From contig NZ_BMTR01000008.1 of the NCBI RefSeq assembly GCF_014649775.1, positions 248,001 to 312,000 of the forward strand: a DNA stretch of 64,000 nucleotides, in the 5' to 3' direction. Position numbers and translations under genes: made by a program. Under the pieces are notes generated by a model that saw nothing but the letters and a program-made list of their open reading frames with translations, searched no databases and was not told where the DNA came from. How positions within the stretch are numbered: position 1 is the stretch's first letter; each line of letters starts with the position of its first letter. Source of the stretch: Streptomyces longisporoflavus (GTDB lineage: Bacteria > Actinomycetota > Actinomycetes > Streptomycetales > Streptomycetaceae). Below are positions 57,600 through 64,000 of the stretch, one piece after another.

Positions 57600-59078
57600 T
57601 CAAGCGGTGGCTGACTGCACGAGAGGCGTCGGCTGGACGGTCGGTCGGTGGTTCGGGGTGTAGGCCCAGGAGCGGAGCTGTTCCAGGGCCTTGCCGATGC
57701 GGAAGACAGTCGGGTCGTCGTAGGTGTGGCCGACGATCTGGACGCCGGTCGGGACACCCCAACTGGAGTGGCCGCTTGGCACGTTGAGGACGGGGCAGCG
57801 GTTGCTGATGTTGAAGGGCAGCGTCATGGCCGCCCAGAGTGGCTCGCCGTGGTCCTCGCCGTTCACCACGAGACGCCCCAGGAGGTCGTCCCCGGCGGGC
57901 AGTCCCGGGACGGCCGTGGTCGGGCAGATCAGCGCGTCGAAGGGGGCCATCGCCTCGCCCAGTTCGCGCTGTAGCCGGGTCTCAACGCGCAGGCCGTCGA
58001 GGTAGCTGACCTGCTCCCGGGCGACGGCCATGGTGTCGGCGAAGGCTGCCGCGTACGGCGACATCCGGTCGCGGTGCTCGGCCTCGATCTCGCGGACGAG
58101 GGCGCCGAAGATGGTGGAGAAGTGTGCGGCGGCGCTGATGAGCAGGTCATCCTTCGTCCACGGGAGTTCGATCTCCTCGACGATCGCGCCCGCGTCGGTG
58201 AGGGCGCGGGCGACGGCGCGGGTGTGGGCCTCGATCTCCGGGTGAACGTCGTAGGCGCCCAGGCGCAGGCACAGGGCGATGCGCATCCCGGCGACCGCCT
58301 CGTACTCGACGGGCAGGACGAGTTTCGGGCGCAGCGACACGTGGTCGCGCGGGTCGGGTCCGGCCAGGACGTTGGCGAAGGTGATGCAGTCGTCGACGGT
58401 GCGTGCCATGGGGCCGTCGCCGCGGTAGTGGTCGGCGGAGAGCGGTGCTACGCCGGGGATCCGGCCGTACGGGACTTTGAAGCCGACGGTGCCGGTGAAG
58501 GCGGCGGGGATACGGGTCGAGCCGCCGATGTCGGAGGCGGAGGCGAGCAGCGCGGTACCGGCGGCGAGGGAGGCGCCGGCGCCGCCGGACGAGCCGCCGG
58601 GGGTGAAGTCGGGGTTCCACGGATTGCGGGTGACGCCCCACAGCCGACTGTGGGTGAAGGTGGCGATGGAGAACTCGGGAGTGGCCGTGCGGGCGTGGAT
58701 GATGCCGCCCGCGTCCAGGATCCGGTCGATGACCGGGGCGTTCTCGGTCGCGGTGTTGCCGACGTTGACGAGGGAGCCCTCGGTGAGGGAGCGCCCGGCG
58801 ATGGCGTGCTTCTCCTTGGTGGCGACCGGGATGCCCTCGAGCGGACGCGGCGCCAGGCCGCCCTTGCCGAGAAAGCGGCCCTCGGCGTCCCGTGCCTGGT
58901 CGAGTGCCTCGTCGTAGAGCTGCTCGGTGAAGGCGTTGATCACCGGTTCGGTCTGCTCCGCGCGTTTGATGACCGCGCGCATCAGCTCCACCGGGGAGAG
59001 TTCGCGGGCGTCGAAGAGCCGTCGGGCCTCGGCGGCGCTGAGGTAGGCGAGATCGGTGCCGGTGTCGTTCGGGTTCAT
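57600..59078 (-). CDS. Amidase-signature family enzyme
   Basis: The 492-residue protein has the Ser-cis-Ser-Lys triad. The Lys is in VATKEKHAI (near residue 86), the cis-Ser in TPGGSSGGAGASLAAG (near 161) and the nucleophile in DIGGSTRIPAAF (near 186). It would hydrolyse an amide or act as an amidotransferase without a partner. It ends the leftward operon MFS-M20-esterase-amidase, 37 bp after the esterase. The substrate is not deducible. Confidence 0.92.
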   Translation of the reverse strand: MNPNDTGTDLAYLSAAEARRLFDARELSPVELMRAVIKRAEQTEPVINAFTEQLYDEALDQARDAEGRFLGKGGLAPRPLEGIPVATKEKHAIAGRSLTEGSLVNVGNTATENAPVIDRILDAGGIIHARTATPEFSIATFTHSRLWGVTRNPWNPDFTPGGSSGGAGASLAAGTALLASASDIGGSTRIPAAFTGTVGFKVPYGRIPGVAPLSADHYRGDGPMARTVDDCITFANVLAGPDPRDHVSLRPKLVLPVEYEAVAGMRIALCLRLGAYDVHPEIEAHTRAVARALTDAGAIVEEIELPWTKDDLLISAAAHFSTIFGALVREIEAEHRDRMSPYAAAFADTMAVAREQVSYLDGLRVETRLQRELGEAMAPFDALICPTTAVPGLPAGDDLLGRLVVNGEDHGEPLWAAMTLPFNISNRCPVLNVPSGHSSWGVPTGVQIVGHTYDDPTVFRIGKALEQLRSWAYTPNHRPTVQPTPLVQSATA

Positions 59079-59115
59079 GCGGACGTCCTTCGCAGGTGGG
59101 GGAGGTGAGAGGGGA

Positions 59116-60045
59116 TCAGGCGAGCAGTCGTTTGAGCGCGGTGTTGGTCCAGGCCGTCGCCTCCCCTGCGGCGGGGCTGACGTGGTCCATGCCGTAGAAG
59201 CCGTGGACGAGGCCGTCGAAGCGCCGGTGTTCGACGCGTACGCCGGCGCCGCGCAGCGCTTCGGCGTACGCGTCTCCCTCGTCACGCAGCGGGTCGTACT
59301 CCGCGGTGGCTACGACGGCCGGAGCGAGCCCGGACAGGTCCTTCGCTCGCAGGGGTGCGACCCGCGGGTCGGCGCCGAACGCGGTGGAGGCGGGGCCGGC
59401 GCCGAGGTACTGCTCGAAGAACCAGTGCAGTTCCGTGGTGGTGAGGAAGTAGCCTTCGCCGTTCTCGGCCCGCGACGGGTAGGTGCCGGCCATGTCCGTG
59501 CTCGGATAGACGAGCAGCTGGGCTGCCAGCGGCAGACCCCCGGCGTGGGCCTGCTGTGCGCACACGGCGGCCAGCGTCGCGCCCGCGCTGTCGCCGCCGA
59601 CGGCCAGCCGCGCGGGGTCACCGCCGAACGCGTCCACGTGCCGCGCGACCCAGGTCAGGGCGGTGTACGCGTCGTCGACCGCGGCGGGGAAACGATGTTC
59701 GGGCGCGAGCCGGTAGTCGACGCTCACCACGACGGCGTCGAGGTCGCGGCACAGGGTTCGGGCGTGCACGTCGTGGGTGTCGAGGTCGCCGGCCACCCAG
59801 CCGCCACCGTGCAGGTACACCACCGTGGGCACGGGCGCCGTGTTGTGCGGCCGGTAGACGCGGGCGGGGAGAGACCCCGCCACCACGGTGGAGGCCACCG
59901 TCGCGGACTCGGGCTCTGTGGCCTGGTCGACAGTCAACGCCCGTAGCCGGGCTCGGGCCTGTGTGACAGCGCTCTTCCCCGGCTCGGGGGCGTCGAGTCG
60001 CTGGAGGCTTCGCAAGAACGCGGCGATGTCCGGGTCCAGGGGCAC
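59116..60045 (-). CDS. HSL-family alpha/beta hydrolase (esterase/lipase)
   Basis: The 309-residue protein has the hormone-sensitive-lipase oxyanion motif HGGGWVAGD (near residue 80) and nucleophile GDSAGATLAA (near 150). The acid Asp is in EYDPLRDEGD and the His in GLVHGFYG. It would hydrolyse short-chain esters or carbamates. GTG 60045 follows AGGAGAAGTGAC and starts 1 bp after the M20 stop, so it is co-translated. The longer start at 60072 is less likely. Confidence 0.9.
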   Translation of the reverse strand: MPLDPDIAAFLRSLQRLDAPEPGKSAVTQARARLRALTVDQATEPESATVASTVVAGSLPARVYRPHNTAPVPTVVYLHGGGWVAGDLDTHDVHARTLCRDLDAVVVSVDYRLAPEHRFPAAVDDAYTALTWVARHVDAFGGDPARLAVGGDSAGATLAAVCAQQAHAGGLPLAAQLLVYPSTDMAGTYPSRAENGEGYFLTTTELHWFFEQYLGAGPASTAFGADPRVAPLRAKDLSGLAPAVVATAEYDPLRDEGDAYAEALRGAGVRVEHRRFDGLVHGFYGMDHVSPAAGEATAWTNTALKRLLA

Positions 60046-60046
60046 G

Positions 60047-61354
60047 TCACTTCTCCTGTCGGTCGCGGGCATGTTCGTCCTCGGCGCACAGCCAGTGCGC
60101 GGCGGCCGCGAGCAGCGCCGTCACGCCGGTGTGGATCGTGGGTTCGGGTACGGGGGCGAAGTACGGGGAGTGGTTGGCCGGGACCGTGTCCGGCAGGCCG
60201 TCCGTCAGCAAGGTGTCGAGGTCGATGTGCTCGAAGGGGACCGGGTCGCCGCCGCCGAAGTGCCAGAAGACCGAGGGCACACCGAGCGCCGTGCCGAAAG
60301 TGCCGAAGTCCTCGCTGCCGGTGAGGGGTTCGGGCAGGGTGAACACCCGCTCCCCGCCCAGGACTTCGGCGATCGCGGTCAGTACGGTGCCGGTTGCCGC
60401 GGTGTCGTTGACCGTGATGGGGAAGGAGTGGAGAGCCGTGATCTCGGGTTCCTTGGGCGCGCCGGACGCGGCGGCCTCGGCGCGGACGATCCGTTCGACG
60501 GCCGCCAGGACTCGCTCCCGTACGGCGGAAGTCGTGGAGCGGATGTTGATCCGCAGGTCCGCGGTGTCCGGGATGATGTTCTCCTTGGTGCCCGCGTGCA
60601 GCGAACCGACGGTCACCACGGCGGTCTGCGCCGCCCCCACCTCCCGTGAGACGACCGTCTGCAGCCGCATGACGACCGCGGCGGCCATGACGATCGGATC
60701 GACGGTCGTCTCGGGCGTGGAGCCGTGTCCGCCGCGGCCGTGGAGGCGGACCCGCAGGCTGTCGGAGGCGGCCATCACCGGCCCGGGGCGGGTGCCGACG
60801 AGGCCGACGGGGGCCGGGGACACGTGCTGGCCGAGGCAGATGTCGGCGCGCGGGAAGCGGTCCAGGAAGCCGTCCTCGATCATGGCCGGTGCCCCGCCGA
60901 CCTCCTCCGCCGGCTGGAACACCGCGACGACCGTGCCGCACCATTCGCCTCGGGCGGCGGCGAGTTGGGCGCTCGCGCCGAGCAGGCAGGTGACGTGCAT
61001 GTCATGGCCGCAGGCGTGCATGACGGGAACCTTGTTGCCCTCACTGTCGACGCCCACCTCCTGGGAGGCGTACGGCAGCCCCGTCCGCTCGCGCACCGGG
61101 AGCCCGTCCATGTCGGCGCGGAGCAGGACCACCGGGCCTTCGCCGTTGACCAGGACCCCGACGACGCCGGTGCCACCGACGCCCTCGGTGACCTGCCAGC
61201 CCTGCTCGCGCAGCCGTCCGGCGACGACGGCTGCTGTGCGGAACTCCTGGAAGGACAACTCCGGGTGGGCGTGCAGGTCCTCGTAGAGGGCGCGCAGACC
61301 GGGCAGCTGCTCCGGGAAACCGGACAGCAGGCGCGCGGCGGAGGCGGCGGTCAT
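60047..61354 (-). CDS. M20-family amidohydrolase (hippurate/aminoacylase type)
   Basis: The 435-residue protein has the M20 metal-binding motif HACGHDMHVT (near residue 113) and the Glu in FQPAEEVGGAP (near 148). The dimerisation domain reads RLHGRGGHGSTPE. Such enzymes cleave N-acyl amino acids and related amides. Its ATG overlaps the MFS stop by 4 bp (ATGA), so it is coupled to the transporter. It lies upstream of the esterase and amidase. Confidence 0.92.
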   Translation of the reverse strand: MTAASAARLLSGFPEQLPGLRALYEDLHAHPELSFQEFRTAAVVAGRLREQGWQVTEGVGGTGVVGVLVNGEGPVVLLRADMDGLPVRERTGLPYASQEVGVDSEGNKVPVMHACGHDMHVTCLLGASAQLAAARGEWCGTVVAVFQPAEEVGGAPAMIEDGFLDRFPRADICLGQHVSPAPVGLVGTRPGPVMAASDSLRVRLHGRGGHGSTPETTVDPIVMAAAVVMRLQTVVSREVGAAQTAVVTVGSLHAGTKENIIPDTADLRINIRSTTSAVRERVLAAVERIVRAEAAASGAPKEPEITALHSFPITVNDTAATGTVLTAIAEVLGGERVFTLPEPLTGSEDFGTFGTALGVPSVFWHFGGGDPVPFEHIDLDTLLTDGLPDTVPANHSPYFAPVPEPTIHTGVTALLAAAAHWLCAEDEHARDRQEK

Positions 61355-62601
61355 GAGTGTTCCTTTGCGGGCGTGGGGAGTTCGGGTGCGCCGGTGGCGG
61401 CCCGGAAGGAGACGGCGTCCTGCGGAGTGAGGAGCGCCATCACAAGGGCGATGGCCGCGCCGAGCACCAGGGAGGCGAAGGCCACCTTGAACGAGAAGGC
61501 GTCGGCGAGCGCGCCGATGACGGGTGGGGCGACCATGCCTGCCACCTGGCCGCCGAAGATGATTGCTCCGCTGCCCACGCCGACGTCCTCGGGCGCGAGG
61601 CCGCTCAGCGGCACGGCGAGGATCGGCATGTAGCACAGGGAGACGGCGGTCGTGGCGAGCGTGCCGAAGACGATGAAACCGATGAGCGACGGCGAGAAGA
61701 CCATGAACAGCAACGTGACCGCGGCCGCCGTCATGCTGGGCACGATCACCCTGCGGTGGTGGCCGCCCAGGCGGTCCGCGAGCCGCCCGCCGACGACGAT
61801 CGCGCCGGTCGCGGCGAGGCCGGGAATCGCCACGAGGGCCCCGGTCGAGGCGAGCGAGACGCCGTATTCCTCGCTCACATAGGACGGGATCCACGTACTG
61901 AGACCCCACACGATCAGGCTGTAGCCGAACATCATGGTGCTGAAGCGCCAGACCACGCCCTTGCGCAGGACGCCCCCGGCGCGCCGCCGGTCGACGCGGA
62001 GCTCCGGCTCCACCGCCGACAGCGGCGCGGGGAGCCACACCCGTATGGCCACCACGACGAAGACGCCGAGCGCCGCCGTCGAGAAGAACGCCGAACGCCA
62101 GCCGAAAACGGCGATCAGGGGCGCGACGAGGAGCGGCGTGAGGACCCCGGCGAGGGCGTTCGAGCTCATGATCACGCCGTTGGCACCCATCCGCTCGGCC
62201 GGTGTCGTCCGCTCCACGAGGACCTTCATCGAGGCGGGCGGGAAGACGCCTTCGGCGGCGCCGAACGCGAACCGCATCAGCAGCAGGACGCCGAACGACC
62301 AGGCGAAGCCGGTCAGCGCGGTGAACACCGACCAGGACAGCAGGGCCCAGAGCATGACCCGCTGGGCGCCGTGCCGGTCGGCGAGCAGCCCGCCGGGGAT
62401 CTGGCACAGGGCGTAGGCGAGGAAGAACGCCGAGACGATCAGGCCCTGTTCCCCGCGGCCCACGTCGAACTCGTCGCCGATGGAGGGCAGGGCCAGGTTG
62501 ATGACGAGCCGGTCGGCGTAATCGACCAGCCAGGCGGTGAACAGCAGGACGATCGTGATCCGGACGGTTCTGCGAACGGGTTGAGGGGGCGGAGCAGACA
62601 C
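61351..62601 (-). CDS. MFS transporter, anion:cation symporter (ACS)-like
   Basis: The 416-residue protein has 12 predicted membrane segments and MFS signatures (GGLLADRHGAQRVML after helix 2; GGRLADRLGGHH after helix 8). VDYADRLVINLALPSIGDEF near residue 30 is typical of ACS/phthalate-type carriers of organic acids. It is first in the amide/ester operon, so it probably imports the substrate. Start GTG 62601; the divergent Lrp gene starts 75 bp away. Confidence 0.9.
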   Translation of the reverse strand: MSAPPPQPVRRTVRITIVLLFTAWLVDYADRLVINLALPSIGDEFDVGRGEQGLIVSAFFLAYALCQIPGGLLADRHGAQRVMLWALLSWSVFTALTGFAWSFGVLLLMRFAFGAAEGVFPPASMKVLVERTTPAERMGANGVIMSSNALAGVLTPLLVAPLIAVFGWRSAFFSTAALGVFVVVAIRVWLPAPLSAVEPELRVDRRRAGGVLRKGVVWRFSTMMFGYSLIVWGLSTWIPSYVSEEYGVSLASTGALVAIPGLAATGAIVVGGRLADRLGGHHRRVIVPSMTAAAVTLLFMVFSPSLIGFIVFGTLATTAVSLCYMPILAVPLSGLAPEDVGVGSGAIIFGGQVAGMVAPPVIGALADAFSFKVAFASLVLGAAIALVMALLTPQDAVSFRAATGAPELPTPAKEHS

Positions 62602-62662
62602 GCGGCACTCCTTCGACTCCGGGCGGCCGAAGTCGGGACTGGGAATCGGCCGGAAGTGCCCC

Positions 62663-62668
62663 TACGAT
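62663..62668 (+). promoter_or_regulatory. -10 element of the leaderless Lrp-type gene
   Basis: TACGAT is 7 bp before the GTG at 62676, the usual spacing for leaderless actinobacterial transcripts. No Shine-Dalgarno sequence is present. A -35 is poorly defined. Confidence 0.45.
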
Positions 62669-62675
62669 CCGGTCC

Positions 62676-63767
62676 GTGACAGGAATCCCCGGAGAATTGC
62701 AGGAAAACATCTTGGAAGGAGCCGTGGTCCCCGATTCCCGCGGGACCCGCACGTCTGCTCCGTTCTCCGAGTTGGACCTGGCCCTCGTCGACGCGCTCCA
62801 GGCCGCCCCCCGCGCCTCGTGGTCCCGGATCGGCCGGGCGCTCGGCGTGGACGCGACCACGGCGGCCCGCCGGTGGGAGCGGCTGCGCGCGGGCGGTCTG
62901 GCCTGGGTCAGCGCGTACGACTCCGCGAAGGCGACGACCGTCGCCTACGTCGAGGTCAGGTGCCGGCCCCGGGCCGTGGAATCCGCCGGCGCCGCCCTGG
63001 CCGACATGCCCTGGGTCTTCAGCGTCGACGAGACGGCCGGCGACTTCGACCTCCTGGCCTCGGTCGTCGCGGCCGACCTGCCCTCCCTCGGCCGCTCGGT
63101 GCACGGTCTGATCGGCGGCCTGAAGGGCGTACGGTCCACCCGCACACGCCTCGGCATCACCCTGTACAGCGAAGGCGGCGACTGGCGCATGCGGGCCATG
63201 GAACCGTCCGGCGACACGGAACTCTCCGCCCCGCGCACCTCGCACCCGACTCCGTACAGCGCCCACATGCACCACCGGCCGCCGCCCGAGGACCAGGCAC
63301 TCCTCGAAGCCCTCGGCCGCGACGGGCGCCTCGGCTACACCGACCTGGGCGCCGCGACCGGCATGAGCGAACACACCGCACGCCGCCGACTCCAGCGGAT
63401 GATCCGGGACCGGGACATCACCTTCCGCTGCGACCTGGCCCATCCCCTCGCCGGGCTGTCGACGGTCGTGCTCTACCGCACCGCGGTCCCCCATACCCAC
63501 CTCGAGGCCACGGGCAACGCGCTGGCCCGGAGGGAGGAGGTGCGTCTGGCCGTGTCCGTCAGCGGCTCCGACAACCTCCTCGTCATGGTCTGGCTGCGCG
63601 GCCTGCACGCCATCGACCCCTTCGAGGCGCACCTCGCGGAACGCTTCCCGCATCTGAAGGTCAGCGACCGCACCGTCTTCCTCCACACCCGCAAGCGCAT
63701 GGGCCGGCTCCTCGACACCACCGGCCGCGCCGTCGGGCACGTCCCCTTCTCCCTGCCGCAGGTCTGA
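62676..63767 (+). CDS. Lrp/AsnC-family regulator with two Lrp modules
   Basis: The 363-residue protein contains two consecutive Lrp/AsnC units. Helix-turn-helix 1 is near residues 35-80 (ALQAAPRASWSRIGRALGV) and helix-turn-helix 2 near 205-250 (ALGRDGRLGYTDLGAATGM), each followed by a ligand-binding domain (VYRTAV...). This double form occurs in actinobacteria. It diverges from the MFS-amidase operon and probably regulates it. Start GTG 62676 is suggested by a -10 TACGAT (62663-62668) exactly 7 bp upstream, implying a leaderless mRNA; GTG 62724 is an alternative. Confidence 0.85.
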   Translation: MTGIPGELQENILEGAVVPDSRGTRTSAPFSELDLALVDALQAAPRASWSRIGRALGVDATTAARRWERLRAGGLAWVSAYDSAKATTVAYVEVRCRPRAVESAGAALADMPWVFSVDETAGDFDLLASVVAADLPSLGRSVHGLIGGLKGVRSTRTRLGITLYSEGGDWRMRAMEPSGDTELSAPRTSHPTPYSAHMHHRPPPEDQALLEALGRDGRLGYTDLGAATGMSEHTARRRLQRMIRDRDITFRCDLAHPLAGLSTVVLYRTAVPHTHLEATGNALARREEVRLAVSVSGSDNLLVMVWLRGLHAIDPFEAHLAERFPHLKVSDRTVFLHTRKRMGRLLDTTGRAVGHVPFSLPQV

Positions 63768-63793
63768 CCTCGCGCCCTCACCGGCCTGATAGG

Positions 63794-63811
63794 TATGTTC
63801 GTAAGAACATA
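63794..63811. promoter_or_regulatory. Perfect dyad upstream of the FGE-like gene
   Basis: TATGTTC-GTAA-GAACATA is a perfect 7-bp inverted repeat, 50 bp before the ATG at 63862. It could be an operator (TetR-like size). It does not match the Streptomyces LexA consensus, which has GAAC before GTTC. Confidence 0.4.
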
Positions 63812-63861
63812 GGCGGATGTCGATGGAGACGTCCGCGACGACCGGGAGGACCAGAGCCGAC

Positions 63862-64000
63862 ATGAGCGATTCCCGAGGCCCCGCACGCTGCTGCATGCCG
63901 ACGGGCGGCGGTCCGGCGGCCGCTTCCGTGACCGTGCCCCTGACCGCGGCGCCGGACCGGATACGCGACGAGCGGAGGATGGTGTCGCTGCCGGGCGGTG
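63862..64000 (+). CDS. Formylglycine-generating-enzyme (SUMF1) family protein, N-terminal fragment
   Basis: The first 46 residues run MSDSRGPARCCMPTGGG to RMVSLPGG at the window end. A short Cys-Cys-containing head followed by D/E-R-R-MV-x-LPGG is the usual start of actinobacterial FGE proteins, whose catalytic core begins LPGGxFRMG. FGE converts a Cys in sulfatases to formylglycine. GGGAGGA lies 12 bp before the ATG. The call rests on a short segment. Confidence 0.6.
   Translation, partial: MSDSRGPARCCMPTGGGPAAASVTVPLTAAPDRIRDERRMVSLPGG

Noticed and set aside
63794..63811. LexA (SOS) box
   Set aside because: The half-sites are in the order GTTC...GAAC, opposite to the actinobacterial GAAC...GTTC motif.

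Overview
The window looks like a Streptomyces chromosome segment. GC content is very high with strong third-position bias, Tat signals and GTG starts are common, and many genes belong to families typical of the genus (SepF-like SflB, HTH/DUF5753-DUF397 pairs, MEDS/STAS with HATPase pairs, CebR-type LacI regulators). From memory, the order sflB, arginine deiminase, ornithine carbamoyltransferase, permease, crotonase and HTH-MurA resembles the SCO5967-SCO5998 region of S. coelicolor. No database could be searched.

Region 1 (1-4.0 kb) has a truncated LacI regulator, a Tat-exported amidohydrolase, and a MurA-like enolpyruvyl transferase fused to an XRE DNA-binding domain, with a perfect dyad over its own promoter. 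Region 2 (4.1-12.4 kb) is a catabolic regulon for an aromatic acyl-CoA of the 2-aminobenzoyl-CoA or salicylyl-CoA type. It contains a CoA ligase, PaaX regulator, flavin monooxygenase/OYE fusion, crotonase, acyl-CoA dehydrogenase, Rid protein and alpha/beta hydrolase. Both promoter regions share a 13-bp core, TGACTGTCGTCAC, inside a larger dyad, which is a likely PaaX operator. Three of the enzymes lack canonical catalytic residues, so the ring-opening steps may be undescribed. Region 3 (12.5-17.0 kb) holds an HATPase anti-sigma-type protein and the arginine deiminase operon.

Region 4 (17.0-21.7 kb) is a Hen1-Pnkp RNA-repair cassette next to a cold-shock-domain protein. Region 5 (21.8-28.1 kb) has an F420-type oxidoreductase, a small acidic protein, a DUF6099-like protein, a coupled ATPase/MazG-like pair, sflB, and an iron-box-controlled enterobactin-esterase-like protein whose nucleophile serine is glycine. 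It also holds a compact cluster of DnaA boxes at 24.04-24.11 kb, away from any dnaA gene. Region 6 (28.1-36.8 kb) has an epoxide-hydrolase-like enzyme, arylamine N-acetyltransferase, a molybdate locus (HTH-MOP regulator, modA, fused modBC), an aminoglycoside-phosphotransferase-like kinase and a MEDS-STAS/HATPase switch. Region 7 (36.9-42.1 kb) is a LacI-controlled secreted beta-glucan locus.

Region 8 (42.5-48.7 kb) has an SDR, a light-dependent DNA-repair pair (spore photoproduct lyase and FeS photolyase), an XRE/DUF397 pair and four small proteins. Region 9 (48.8-57.1 kb) is a complete type II Wadjet (JetABCD) anti-plasmid system, with overlapping genes. It is bounded at about 57.4 kb by a short methyltransferase-like remnant. 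Region 10 (57.6-64.0 kb) is an amide/ester catabolic operon (MFS, M20 hydrolase, esterase, amidase) with a divergent double-Lrp regulator, then the start of a formylglycine-generating-enzyme-like gene.

Short GC-rich tandem repeats, often with a 15-bp period, occur both between genes and inside reading frames. No tRNA, rRNA, CRISPR array or insertion sequence was recognised.
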